A stretch of DNA of 63,787 nt, from positions 2,474 to 66,260 of the forward strand of contig JH152835.1 of assembly GCA_000226015.1 (NCBI GenBank). The letters are read 5' to 3'. The notes beneath the pieces are model-generated. The model was not told the DNA's origin. It was given only the letters and a program-made list of their open reading frames with translations, and did not search any database. This DNA is from Mnemiopsis leidyi (Eukaryota > Ctenophora > Tentaculata > Lobata > Bolinopsidae). Numbering within the stretch: position 1 is the stretch's first letter; the number at the start of each line of letters is the position of its first letter. Both the position numbers and the translations under genes were made by a program. Of the stretch, positions 22,494 to 34,031 are shown piece by piece.

Positions 22494-23384
22494 ATGCCAG
22501 TTGAAATCGGATATTGGGCCTTGAGAGGGCTTGCAGAGCCCTGTCGCCTGCTACTTAGATACACTGAGACAGGTATACTTTACTCCCCTAAAATATTTTC
22601 TGTCTTGTGATGAAGCATCATAACACTCAAATCTTTATTAACAGATTTGATGATTATGGCATCATATATCATAGTCCATTAGTTATTATTTACTTAAACT
22701 AACAGAATTTGTTAAATTCTTGTTAATATCTGTCAAATAAGTCAATTGCAAGATTTTAAAGCGAATTTAATTGGCAAAATATAATTTCATTCTCCAGAGT
22801 GGACAGATGCTACTATACCTTTCTCTCAGGAGGGAAAGGATTCTTGGTTTAAAGATAGTAAATACAACATGGGCCTTGACTTCCCAAATTTACCATATCT
22901 TATAGATGGTGAGGTTAAGCTTACTCAAAGCATTGCCATAATGAGGTATTTGGGTAGAAAGTTTGGATTATCACCTTCAGAAGCTAATATTGCAAAAGCT
23001 GACAATTTTGAACAGGTTGTCTTTGACCTAAGGATGGGTGTTGCCAAAATTGCATACAGTAATTCTGATGAATATGGAGAATTGAGGACTGATTTCCTTC
23101 GCAAATTGCCTAAAAAGCTCGAGGAAATTGCCACCTTTATTGGAGCAGGGCCTTTTGCCCTTGGGGACAGGATAACTTACATCGATTTTTTGGCAGTTGA
23201 ATACCTTGGAGTTGTTGCTCACTTCTCCCCAAAAGATGTTGCCGGTGGTCCTATCGCTGAATACATTCAAAGAATAAAAAGTTTGCCTCCACTGAAGAAG
23301 TTTTTTGAAAGTGAAGATTGTACCCACAATTTTTACTCTATATTTGCACCAATAGGCTCATGGCCTGGATGGCCCAACAAATAG
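22494..23384 (+). CDS. Mu-class-like glutathione S-transferase 1
   Basis: Two exons, 22494-22572 and 22798-23384, joined at phase 1 (YTET then EWTD), give 221 residues, the standard GST length. The thioredoxin-fold domain has the catalytic Tyr7 in PVEIGYW, then LDFPNLPYLIDGEVKLTQS, where the glutathione-binding proline and the Gln-Ser pair lie. The helical domain follows. GYW..RG...P.RLLL and NLPYLIDG are mu-class hallmarks. These enzymes conjugate glutathione to electrophiles in the cytosol. A splice acceptor (TTTTATAG) just before the ATG suggests a spliced 5'UTR. First of three tandem copies with the intron at the same position; copy 1 is the most diverged of the three. Confidence 0.95.
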
Positions 23385-23813
23385 TAAGACCATGTGTTTC
23401 CCTTTACATGATAGCCAAACGCAATAAGATCAATTATTAACAATGATTAGCTATAATATTTTTGAAATGATTTTAATCATGATTTAGTAAGTAAAATAAT
23501 ATTAACATGTTATGCAAATATATGATATCTGAATTGTCTATGTTAGTTTGATTATCTGATTAATTTTCACAATGCTGTATTTCAGGGCAATCTCATACGC
23601 CATAATTAGTCATACCTGAACTAATGCAAATGTGCTTTTGACATAATGAGTAAATTATTTGCCACAACATTTTTGGTCTATTCCACCAAATACTGTTCAA
23701 GGAATTTCTATCCAAAACAATCACTAGTGGCATAACAATGCCCAATCAAGTGTCCTTTTGCTTAAGTGGCATCTGGCAAACATATTTAAAATAAATCTTA
23801 ATTTGCTATAGCT
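23385..23813. other. Spacer between GST 1 and GST 2
   Basis: AT-rich 3' flank and promoter of the next copy. Nothing else seen. Confidence 0.4.
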
Positions 23814-24651
23814 ATGCCTGTTGAGATCGGATATTGGGCTATTAGAGGACTTGCAGAACCCTGTCGTTTACTTCTTCATTACACTGAGACAGGTATAGCC
23901 TTAAAAACTTTTCTTATTCTCTTAAGTGAGTTCAGAGAGGCATATGAGCCTACAAGAGCTCCTACTCTAATCTAATTTCGATCAAATCAAAGAAATATTA
24001 GGTTCCCAGGCGCCATGTAAAAACCTAAAGAGGATATTTATGACGAGACATTATTTTTCAGAGTGGACAGATGCCGTTATACCACTCACTGAAGAGGGAA
24101 GAGATTCTTGGTTCAAAGAAAAGAAATATAACTTGGGGCTAGACTTTCCAAATTTGCCTTATCTCATAGATGGTGATGTTAAGCTTACACAAAGCTTAGC
24201 TATAATGAGGTATTTGGGCAGAAAGTTCGGATTGTCTCCTACTGAGGCTGACATGGCAAAATGTGAAAATTTTGAGCAGGTTCTTCAAGACCTGAGAATG
24301 AGCATTGGCAAAGTTGCTTACAGTAGTGCTGACAAGTTTGAAGAATTGAAGACCGAGTTTCTGGAGAAATTGCCCAAGAAGCTGGAAGAAGTTGCAACAT
24401 TCATTGGAGCAGGACCTTATGCCATGGGAGAAAAGATAACTTATGTCGATTTTCTGGCATTGGAATACCTGGAAGTAGTAGCTCGCTTCTCTCCTGAACA
24501 TGTTGCTGGTGGCCCGATTGCTGAATATATCCAAAGGATGAAAAATTTGCCTGCTTTGAAGAAGTTCTTTGAAAGTGATGATTGCACACACAATTCTTAT
24601 GCAATGAATTCACCATTTGCTCAGTGGCCTGGATGGCCTAACAAAGAGTAA
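23814..24651 (+). CDS. Mu-class-like glutathione S-transferase 2
   Basis: Exons 23814-23892 and 24062-24651, phase 1, 222 residues. Catalytic Tyr7 is in PVEIGYWAIRG, and the domain-1 motif LDFPNLPYLIDGDVKLTQS is intact. An in-frame ATG at 24040 lies inside the intron and would skip the catalytic exon, so it is rejected as a start. Exon 2 is nearly identical to that of copy 3, especially from about 24350 to 24590, more than exon 1 or the intron. This points to gene conversion or a recent partial duplication. Confidence 0.95.
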
Positions 24652-25508
24652 AGCCAGACTTTATTATATATCAAGCCACACTTTTTAAAATTTTTGATCG
24701 ATTTTAATCCAGAAGATGTTTATCCAAAGAAGATGTTTATGATTTATGTAATGTTTATTATATGAGTACCTACCGATGAAATAATACTCAGATTAGTGCT
24801 TTACTTTATTTAGAATTTGAATATCAAATTAATTGTTACTCAAAGCAAAACAAGAATTATAAAAGACAATTAAAAATATTTAAAATGATGCATTAAAGCA
24901 TTGAATGTCAGTGTCACAAAATGGTTCCTAGAAGAATTCAATTCTTTTTCCCTACCTAAAGCCAAACAATTTGTATAGTAATTATATATAGAGAAGAGAA
25001 CAACCCAAATACGATTATTAAATCATTTAACTAGTATAGGTATGGTAATTACATGAATTGTACAAGAAGTCCCAGCCATTGTTCAAATATATGTAAGTGA
25101 ATAAAACCAATACAGCATAAAATCCTACCTATTCGAATAAATTGCACAAAAAATGCAAAGCAAACATTCTAATTAAAGGTAAACTCTATCTAGAATCAAA
25201 CCTAAAACTAGTGTATGTACAATACCTTAATCAGTTAATATATTAAATGGAAACGAAACCCAGTAACTTTGTTGTAAACTTTAGTATTATTACTGTTGTG
25301 AAAAGGTCAAACTAGATTCATAGAGGTGATTTCACAAGCAACTTTGTCAATTCTTTATCATCAATATGCTACAGAGATCAAATTCTAAAACTTATTATAT
25401 ATGTATAATGAAATGTTTGTACTACCTGGATTCTAAATTCACCTTAACTTTAACTTAAATCGTCCTTGAAAATGTAAATTTTTATAACTCCAACTTTTTC
25501 TTAAAGCC
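24652..25508. other. Spacer between GST 2 and GST 3
   Basis: AT-rich, no gene or repeat recognised. Confidence 0.4.
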
Positions 25509-26405
25509 ATGCCTGTTGAGATTGGATATTGGGCTGTGAGAGGATATGGTGAGCCTTGTCGCTTACTACTTCATTACACTGAGACAGGTATTGTCTTGCA
25601 AATATTTCCAGCTCTTTACAATAAACAGGACTAATAATATTGCTGCATTTGTCAATTTTCATGTTCCAATCATAAATTTGTTGTATTTGTAGTGTCGGAA
25701 TAGATTTAACTATGTAAATTGATCAATTTATTCAAATGAATTGATATATCAGTTTCAAATTCGAAAGTGCCTCGGAAAAATCATATTACATTTGTGACAC
25801 GATATTATTCTTCAGAGTGGACAGATTCCATTATACCGCTCTCCCAAGAAGGAATGGATTCATGGTTCAAAGACAAGAAATATAACTTGGGGCTAGACTT
25901 TCCAAATTTGCCTTATCTCATAGATGGTGATGTTAAGCTTACACAAAGTTTAGCTATAATGAGGTATTTGGGCAGAAAGTTTGGATTGTCTCCCACCGAG
26001 GCTGACATGGCAAAATGCGACAATTTTGAGCAGGTTATTCAAGACCTGAGAGTTGGCATTTCCAAAGTTTCATACAGTAGTGCTGACACGTTTGAAGGAT
26101 TAAAGGCCGAGTTTCTGGAGAAATTGCCTAAGAAGCTGGAAGAAGTTGCAACATTCATTGGAGCAGGACCTTATGCCATGGGAGAAAAGATAACTTATGT
26201 CGATTTTCTGGCATTGGAATACCTGGAAGTAGTAGCTCGCTTCTCTCCTGAACATGTTGCTGGTGGCCAGATTGCTGAATATATCCAAAGGATGAAAAAT
26301 TTGCCTGCTTTGAAGAAGTTCTTTGAAAGTGATGATTGCACCCACAATTCTTACACCATAAATGCACCATTTTGTCAGTGGCCTGGATGGCCTAACAAAG
26401 AGTAA
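25509..26405 (+). CDS. Mu-class-like glutathione S-transferase 3
   Basis: Exons 25509-25587 and 25816-26405, phase 1, 222 residues. Exon 1 reads PVEIGYWAVRGYGEPCRLLL, with GYG in place of the GLA of copies 1 and 2, a feature shared with the minus-strand copy at 34 kb. Exon 2 is nearly identical to copy 2. The combination of a distinct exon 1 and a shared exon 2 supports recombination within the cluster. The role is as for the other copies. Confidence 0.95.
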
Positions 26406-27265
26406 GACCAGACTCTATATATCAAGCCAAAAAAGGGGTAAAAACCGGGTAAAAGCTTGAGTTAATACTCCGAATGAACTTTAGCCAGATTAAATGGCCT
26501 TTGTATATTTAGGCTTAGGCTTTGTATATTTAAATCTTTTATTCACATATTTTAGATGTCTTTGAGTTATTGCGAAAGGTTTGTACAATGAAGTAATGTT
26601 TATGTAATGAATAGAATCTTATTTTGAACAATTTTATTTCAGGTGTTTTTAAAAGCTACTTGTTAATAATCAGCAGTGAATATCTGCTCTTAAGCTAAAA
26701 GTAGTGTTTTTAGATTTCTAACAGTATTTTTAACTTTCTAACTAGGTATTGTTTATTTTAAGTAAATTGTATACCTAATTACTAATCAGTATAGTAGTTA
26801 TTAATATTCAATCTAGTAATACTTTTCTTAAGATTTTCTTTACTGTGGCCTGTTCATTGCTTAAATTTGTTTAACATGCCGCTGTTTCCGTTGGACCGTA
26901 TTATACATAAACAGGCTGCACAAAGAAATCCATCTGATCGAAAATTACGTGTGTGATATGCGCACGAGTTGATTTTCTGGGTATAGATTTTGATAGCCGA
27001 ATGTATAATGTCTATGGATTAGAAATGAGTCAATCTTTATGGACTAAGAATCTATGTAAGTTAAACTCTGAACCCAATGAACTGACAGAACATAGATGAG
27101 TCCAGGAGTTGTATGTATCCGTGCAGGCTATTCTCACTCAAAATCCCGGACGAATCTATATATTTGCAAAGCTTTGAACTTAATCCCTGCACGTTAAAAA
27201 GCTATTCAATATTTTTTTCCGAACCAAAACTGACGCATTGATATTTCATACCGACCCAGCAGGTG
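26406..27265. other. Intergenic
   Basis: AT-rich. An acceptor-like CCGACCCAG lies just before the next ATG, hinting at a 5'UTR intron. No gene seen. Confidence 0.4.
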
Positions 27266-28264
27266 ATGGAATTAATATGGATGATTATTGTGGCGATCGT
27301 GATAGTCTACCTTATTGTATCTACCGCCCTGTTTCTGTTCCCAACCATCATCCACCGTAACCATGGAAACAAGGTTGGATCCCTGAAGATTTCCGCTCAC
27401 AGGGGAGGTGCTGGGGAGTTTATAGAGAACACCATGCCAGCATTTCATCATTCTGTTCAGCTGGGGGTGGACATGCTGGAGATTGATGTCCAGGAAACCA
27501 AGGATTCTGTTGTAGTTATTTCCCACGATAATGACATGTACAGGTCAACTGGTCAAAAGGGACTTATATCAGAGACGTTATTTCAAGATCTGCCACCATA
27601 CTCAAACAATCTGTTTTTGCAGTTTGATAGAGTGCAGTGTACCAGCAGTCAGTCAGACTTTAGCTTTGTAAAGCTCGACGATTTGTTTGAATGCCACAAG
27701 GAAATTGTGATACATATAGATACCAAAGATGGCAAGCCATCCCTTGTTAATAGGGTGTCAGAGATCATTGTCAAACACGATAGACTCAAAAACACTGTAT
27801 GGGGAAACATGTCTGAAGTCAAGAACGATCTCTGTTACTCTGTCAATCCAGATATAACCATGTTTATGTCTATACGAAAAGTTATATTCACATACCTTAT
27901 GTTCTATTTAGGACTCATTGGGTTCTTTCCCCTAAAGGAGTCTGTGTTGGACATACCCATGCCGAGTGCTATCTTGAAGCAGTTCAGTGATGTACTCTCA
28001 GGATGGCAGAAGATGCTTGTTCATATTGCCCACTTCCTCATGATGAACCGGCTCTTGTTTTGGCACTTACGTCGGAGAGGCATAAAGGTTGTTGTGTTCG
28101 TCCTAAACAAGGAGGAGAGTTTTTCTGTGGCTGAAAAGTACAATGTGGATGGCATAATGACTGACTTTCCTAGTCGACTAATTAAGTATCACAGTGATAA
28201 GAAAGATAGCTCTGGGAGTGATGCCGGGGAAACTAGTCAGATTCTTGGGAGGGTGCAGGAGTGA
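27266..28264 (+). CDS. Glycerophosphodiester phosphodiesterase, GDPD1/GDPD3-like
   Basis: Single-exon ORF of 332 residues from the ATG at 27266; the GTG three bases upstream is not a start. The N-terminal membrane anchor (about 4-27, MIIVAIVIVYLIVSTALFLF) precedes the GDPD TIM-barrel motif: HRGG (45-48), ENT (54-56), MLEIDVQ with catalytic-site Glu72 and Asp74, and SHD (86-88). A second hydrophobic stretch (VIFTYLMFYLGLIGFFPL) lies mid-protein. The GDPD1/3 (GDE4/GDE7) group acts as lysophospholipase D, releasing lysophosphatidic acid or related lipids at endomembranes, and shares the N-terminal anchor and this length. Substrate cannot be read from sequence. A polyadenylation signal (AATAAA) follows at about 28429. 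Confidence 0.92.
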   Translation: MELIWMIIVAIVIVYLIVSTALFLFPTIIHRNHGNKVGSLKISAHRGGAGEFIENTMPAFHHSVQLGVDMLEIDVQETKDSVVVISHDNDMYRSTGQKGLISETLFQDLPPYSNNLFLQFDRVQCTSSQSDFSFVKLDDLFECHKEIVIHIDTKDGKPSLVNRVSEIIVKHDRLKNTVWGNMSEVKNDLCYSVNPDITMFMSIRKVIFTYLMFYLGLIGFFPLKESVLDIPMPSAILKQFSDVLSGWQKMLVHIAHFLMMNRLLFWHLRRRGIKVVVFVLNKEESFSVAEKYNVDGIMTDFPSRLIKYHSDKKDSSGSDAGETSQILGRVQE

Positions 28265-29146
28265 TTTAAATTCAAAGATTAAAAAAAAGTCCCTGATTTT
28301 CAGTAAAGGCAAAATTGCCAGTGTTTACTGTTAAGACATTCGGTATATGTTTTAATTTAATTCGAGATATATAATACAGCTTGTATTGGGCTTATCATTT
28401 AGAATAAAGTCTAAGAGCCCAAACCTCAATAAATATATCAATATTGTTTAACAGAATTTTGTTTATTGTTTTGTTTATTGTTAGGTATCTATAAAGTTCA
28501 AATTTAATAGTTTATAATTGATGATGAATTGTTTTTTTCCATTTTAATACTGATTTTTTTCTGTAAATGGTTTAGAAGATAAGGTGTCGTTCCCATATGC
28601 CATGATTAAAATTTTGGCAATTTTTACCCTCCCCCTTTCGTAATCAAGCTATTCATAAATCATAGTCCGACCTCTCCCGGCCGCCTGATTACGAAATTGT
28701 TCGACGGATTACAGTTAAAAGAATTCATACCTATCATGCTTGCTGTCAGATTATTTAGTGGCTTTAATGGAGAAATCTTTGGAAGAATAGGGTTAATTCT
28801 ATATGAGAATTGATAACGTTATCGCAGTAAAATCCTCCTCAGTCCACACCCTTTGCAATGAAACGTCATCATTTGAAAACCCCTCTCCAGCTGAGTGCGT
28901 GTGTATTGTGTAAAAAGTAACGGGTAACGTACCCTCACTTTAGTACGCTATACCATTTGTTCTTGATGTATTATTTGCTGTTCCGATGTTATTGCTATCC
29001 TATTATTTGATATTTGTTTTCATTATTCCATGTCGATTTTTATCTGGATTAACTAAGCTCTCATAACTAAACATTGCTAAAGCCGGACTGAAATGTTTCC
29101 AAAACTATTTCAATTTTAGTAGTCAATAATACCACAAATACAATGG
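28265..29146. other. Intergenic with a small inverted repeat
   Basis: An 11-base inverted repeat, TTTCGTAATCA ... TGATTACGAAA, spans about 28636-28699, compatible with a tiny MITE. No gene is visible. Confidence 0.45.
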
Positions 29147-32100
29147 ATGAAATTATCAGGAATGGAATGCACAAACACGATAAATTACGACCTGCACTTG
29201 TCCCGGTTACTGGTCCGGCAGGGGAGCAACCCCGACCCGGACTTCGTGCCGAGCCCCAATATGGTGCCCATGTTACAAGATCAGTGCAAGATCCTAGTTG
29301 TTGGTGCAGGGGGTCTGGGATGCGAGATCATCAAGTGTCTTGCCATGACGGGGTTTAGAGCGGTGCATGTTATTGACATGGACACGATAGACCTGTCAAA
29401 CTTAAATCGGCAGTTCCTCTTCACTCCAGATGACATAGGAAAGCCTAAAGCTGAGGCAGCGGTGAGAGCCGTCATGAAGAGGATCCCCGGACTTCGGTAC
29501 GTCGCTCATTACAACAAGATCCAGGACTTTGACGACGACTTTTATCTCCAGTTCAATATTGTTATCTGCGGTTTAGACTCCGTATATGCCCGGAGATGGA
29601 TGAACTCGACTCTCCTCAACATTGCTATTCAAAGAGAAAGTATAATCCCCTTTCTGGACGGAGGAACGGAAGCGTTTAAGGGACACTGCCGGGTGGTTAT
29701 CCCCACCAAAACAGCCTGTATCGAGTGTAACATGGACCTCTACCCTCCTCAACAAAACTTCCCTCTCTGCACCATCGCTAACACTCCTCGTCTCCCCGAA
29801 CATTGTGTGGAGTATGCTAAGATCGTGCTGTGGCCCAAGGAGGAGCCGTTCGGGTCGGGGGTCGGGGTGGATGGAGACAACCCAGATCATATAACCTGGT
29901 TGTATAAGACAGCGGTAGACCGCGCTAAAAGTTACAATATCTCGGGTAGGTAAAATACTGTTCTGTGTGTCGGTGTAAATTGTAAGCTCGGGTAAGTAAA
30001 ATACTGTTCTGTGTGTCGGTGTAAATTGTAAGCTTGGGTAAGTAAAATACTGTTCTGTGTGTCGGTGTAAATTGTAAGCTTGGGTAAGTAAAATACTGTT
30101 CTGTGAGTCAGTGTAAATTGTAAGCTCGGGCAAGTAAAATACTGTTCTGTGTGTCGCTGTAAATTGTAAGCTTGGGTAAGTAAAATACTGTTCTGTGTGT
30201 CGGTGTAAATTGAAAGCTCGGCTTGTGGTTATGTTCTTGTTGTCTGGCTGATCGCTCTAATTTTCTAATCTGTACGTGATTTCGTCCCTTTCCGTGTGCG
30301 CCAAATGGCTGGTTATGTAATAACAAAGTCTTCTCTTTGCATGCATAAATATCACGTACGAGCCACAATACAGATGCAATACACATATTTTGTTCTACTT
30401 TCTTGTTATCAACGTACAGTTTCTAGATATACATTGCTGAGATGAACAATTTTCACAGTTGTGGTTCTTGTTCATTTCTGTTTTATTGATCAACTTTTCC
30501 CTCGGATCATGCTGTCATTTGCTGCAGTTTCTAAATACTCTGATTTGTTGCCGATTTATCCTTTTTTAAAGGCTGAGGGCTGATTGTGAAATAGCCAGCA
30601 GAATAGCAGCATTCCGGACTATAATCTACTTATGTACGTGTTAGGTCTTGAATGTAAGCCCCTACCTTCTGAATTAACTGTAAACATACTAAATCCTTGC
30701 TGGAATGTGTGTGAAATCAAATTATGCACTTTCGTGATGTGTTGAATGTAGCCACGAATGTCTAACGCAATATGCAGTTATGTTTGTATGGGGTCAGATA
30801 TCCTTTATTAAACACATTATATTATATTCAAACAAAATTACAACTGTCGGTCCCTAACCTTTTCGTGGGACGACTGTGTCTGACCACAACTACGTTTGCT
30901 GTAGAAAATTTAGATTTCTGAAAATCACTTGTTATGCAAAATGCAATATGCGCTATGCAAAGTTATTATTCTCTTCCTGACTCGAGTGAAAGACAAAGAA
31001 TTCAATGGAAAATTATTTGTCTTTCACTCGAGTCAAGAGGAGAATAAAAAAACACTGTTGAACTTATCTTCTGATGCGACACATGAACAATTCAGTTAAA
31101 ATGGACTATGTAGGTACGTACTTTTCAAAAAAAATCCAAGCATGCATAAAACATAATCGACAGAGAATCGAATCTAAAAAGGATTTTACTTGTAACGATA
31201 ATTTAATTGCACAAAATATTGGCAACAAGCTAAAAGCGTCACCAGTTGATTCGACGGGAAATATGACTGGCAAATTTTCGTGAAATATCCTGCCTGCCGA
31301 TCAGCCTAAGCTATTGCTCTGAAGTATGGAAATCACAGTATATAGTTATTCAAAAGACACGTACCGACTACTGCCAGGTATTTTCAGTATAAGGCCGTGT
31401 TAGAGGGGAGACGAGTCTCAGGTTACACTCATCCCCACCAATTTCGCAGAAACACGTACGCGAGAGCATTATCTTTGACTGTGCTACCAGACTTAATATT
31501 GAATATGTTACTTGTTGTATTTCTGCGCTTTCTTTCTGCTATGTGTCACGTAGAGTGTAGCGCTCTCTTTGGTACCCTTGTGTAACAGTTACTGTGTACT
31601 GTGTGTGCAGCTGTTCGTTGTTTGTTATGATGCTAGTTAATTTGATAGTAAACGATAAACTTTCTCTTAATTGCTGGATTCAACTCATTAGTGACTACAT
31701 TAAAGTTGGCCCGCTATACTTGGCGTCAGGCCAACTTCGGCTAAAAGCATATTAAAACTTGTGTGGACATGCAAAGTTACATATGAGGTTTTAAAGCAAA
31801 ATTTAAGGTATATTGAAAACATCATAAGTTTCCTTGGACTTTTACAATGTGGTACATTACGACTAAGTCCTCAGGATTAATGTATCGTCTAACACTAAAG
31901 TCCTCTATTTTCAGGAGTAACGTATCGCCTAACACTAAAGTCCTCTATTTTCAGGAGTAACGTATCGTCTAACACAAGGAGTAACAAAGCGTATCATCCC
32001 AGCTGTAGCCTCTACAAACGCCACAATCGCTGCAGCCTGTGTTACAGAGTGTCTGAAGATTGCCACATCCTCCTATAACTACCTCGACAACTACATGATG

Positions 32101-32457
32101 TTTAACAACGTCGACGGTATTTACACGTTTGCCTTCACGAGCGAGCGCAAGGAAAACTGTCTGGTGTGCTCGCGCTGCTCTCAAGAACTCTCGTTTTCAG
32201 CGTCAGACAAACTTCAGGTCTTTCTCGACAAGATAGGCGAGGAGACTGGGTTTAACTTGAAGAAACCTACACTAACAGCAAACATTGCTGGGGAAAACAG
32301 GACATTGTACATGAGTAACCTGGCTCAGATGGAGGAAGTGTTGCGTCCTAACTTGGAGAAGACTTTTAAGGAGTTAGACTTTGTGGACGGGCAGGAGGTT
32401 ATTGTCACGGACCCTGGCATGAAGATGCCGGTTCATTTTCAAGTTCATCTTGAGTAG
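29147..32457 (+). CDS. UBA3: NEDD8-activating enzyme E1 catalytic subunit
   Basis: Exons 29147-29945 and 31955-32457, joined at phase 1 (ISG then VTYRL), give 433 residues, near the family length of about 460. UBA3 with NAE1 adenylates NEDD8 and passes it to UBC12 for cullin neddylation. Seen: ATP-binding GAGGLGCEIIK (53-63), DLSNLNRQFLF, the zinc pair ACIEC (C191, C194), catalytic Cys208 in PLCTIANTPRLPEHC, the second zinc pair ENCLVC in exon 2, and the C-terminal ubiquitin-fold E2-binding domain ending HFQVHLE. A second ATG at 29143, four bases upstream, opens another frame. The only intron (2,009 bp) carries tandem copies of the donor at one end and of the acceptor at the other. Confidence 0.96.
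29941..30221 (+). repeat. Six-copy 46-bp array of the UBA3 5' splice site
   Basis: Units start at 29941, 29987, 30033, 30079, 30125 and 30171, with a terminal CTCGG at 30217. Each begins CTYGG, the last five exon bases, then a donor: GTAGGT in copy 1 (used) and GTAAGT in the others, except GCAAGT in copy 5. The rest of the unit (for example ACTGTTCTGTGTGTCGGTGT) is intronic. The decoys match the donor consensus better than the authentic site. Confidence 0.95.
30966..31047. repeat. 32-bp-arm hairpin element in the UBA3 intron
   Basis: Arms 30966-30997 and 31016-31047 pair with about two or three mismatches around an 18-base loop. The core is CTCGAGTGAAAGACAAA. An arm-like sequence, TTATTCTCTTCTTAACTCGA, recurs at about 53405, so this is likely a dispersed mini-foldback element. 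A structured RNA in the intron is possible but unsupported. Confidence 0.7.
31868..31975 (+). repeat. Three-copy ~40-bp array of the UBA3 3' splice site
   Basis: Copies begin at 31868 (diverged, shorter), 31901 and 31941. Each has TCCTCTATTTTCAG, then GAGTAACGTATCG with YCTAACAC, where GAGTAACGTATCGTCTAACAC is the true exon 2 start in the last copy. The duplicated exon bases include CTAAC, which in the upstream copies lies at branch-point distance from the next AG. Confidence 0.92.
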
Positions 32458-32932
32458 GATCTTTCAGGTTACATCAGGAGGTTGTACCTACTTGGGTTAA
32501 TTTGGGTGTATTACTGTTATATTTGTGCAGCGTAAGTTGTAGACCTATTTAAAGTCATGTTCACTTTGTTGAGAGGGATGTGCAATTGTTTTTTCGATTG
32601 TTGTAAGAAACATTCGTCAAGTAATTTGGTTAAGCTCGACAGGTTTGGCATAATGCCAAAGTCTTTGTTTTTGATTGTAATTTACGAAATGGAAGTGAAT
32701 TTTGTATTATTGTTGTTTTCGTTTATTATAATTGTAACTTGATATCACAGTTCTGCATGAAAAATTGTCACATATAATTTTATAGCTTCGCGACTTCTTG
32801 TTTTTAAAAAAGAAACTCAATATCTGACTCGATCTTCCTTTTTGCTTACGGTTAAGTCACAATACTGCACAAATCGATTATCGACAAAAGATTCAGCTTT
32901 AACACCGCACTCTCACCTAGGCCTAGGCCAGG
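32458..32932. other. Spacer after UBA3
   Basis: 3' flank of UBA3 and upstream region of the small gene at 32933. No other feature. Confidence 0.4.
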
Positions 32933-33200
32933 ATGTTTCGAGCACTGCAAGCTTTGGGCGGGAGAGTGGGATATGCTGCTATCTCATACAATCACGTGTA
33001 CCTGAGTCAGACAGCCAGAACTGCCTCTACCTTACTCGGTATGTGGTGTTTTCTTCGATTTTTTCAATTTCTGTTAAAACTGTGTTTCTTATTGAAATCA
33101 CTGCTGTGATAAGTATTCAGTTTGTTATATAGATTATGTATCGCACAATATTCGCACGACCGTTCCGGCTAATAACGCAGCCCAGAAAGGGTCTTCATAA
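32933..33200 (+). CDS. Small two-exon protein, possibly mitochondrial
   Basis: Exon 32933-33038 (35 codons plus one base) joins exon 33133-33200 across a 94-base GT-AG intron (GTATGT ... TTATATAG), giving 57 residues ending in TAA. The N-terminus MFRALQALGGRVGYAAISYN is basic, free of acidic residues and amphipathic, as in mitochondrial presequences. The rest is polar (HNIRTTVPANNAAQKGSS). An AG acceptor directly precedes the ATG. I do not recognise the family. Supporting evidence is the good ATG, canonical splice sites and matching phase; the short length leaves a real chance of coincidence. Confidence 0.45.
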
Positions 33201-34031
33201 TATTTGGTTGGAGTGGGGGCAGCCTCAATCTGTGATATCTTTGGCGCAACATGACGGACGTGCGTGTCACGTACGTATGTATGTCGCAAAGCACATTCGA
33301 TACCACATGTAAGCAATTTACTTAAAAACCGCCGAAATTATAATAGAATGATGATCCACGTGTCTAAAACATGATTCAGTCGTAACTGGGAGTATTTACA
33401 TCCGCGATAACTTTGTCTATCTAACGACTAACGTTCATGAAACAACTATATCACGTGCGACGTCTTGTTTTTAAGATGTTTATTGTATCTATCATTTCAT
33501 GTCTGACTTTTTCCGACCCTTATTCGAAGCGGAATTCTCCTAGAATGAAATTCCAGCAGCGTGACTTTTGTATAACTAATTACTAAAATCCTGCTGCACG
33601 GACCTGTTTGCCCTACGTTACGTAACTAATAACTATGATTAACTTTCAATCTATATTGTTCATTCTGTCGAGTGTCGTTTCGTTCTCTTATCATCTTACC
33701 AATATCTGTATTTAAGCGTTTTATCTTACATCAAATAGATGTATTGAGCTGTAATGTTTCTAAATTTAACTAGGTCAAGTGGAGGGATCCCAGAGAAATA
33801 GACTGATTGACAGCAATAAAAACAATTCGTTGGTTCTGTCTTAAATAGAAGATTATTTGGTAAAACATTATAGTAAAACTTTATCAATTTTTTGAATCAT
33901 AAATGATTTGAAAATATAAGAATAAGAGCAGTGAATTGTGTTATACACAACCTGTATATTTATGTTATGAAAACAATCTCCTAAATATTCAATTAAATGT
34001 TACTATAGTGTAGAAGCTAGGTTGACCTGGC
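33201..34031. other. Convergent intergenic region
   Basis: AT-rich 3' flanks of the small gene and of the minus-strand GST. No feature seen. Confidence 0.4.

Noticed and set aside
24040..24061. Alternative GST 2 start inside the intron
   Set aside because: It would omit the catalytic Tyr exon. A canonical exon 1 lies upstream at the same phase and position as in the other three copies.
29573..30386. Minus-strand frames with repeated YTDTQNSIL motifs near UBA3
   Set aside because: They translate the antisense of UBA3 exon 1 and of the 46-bp array.
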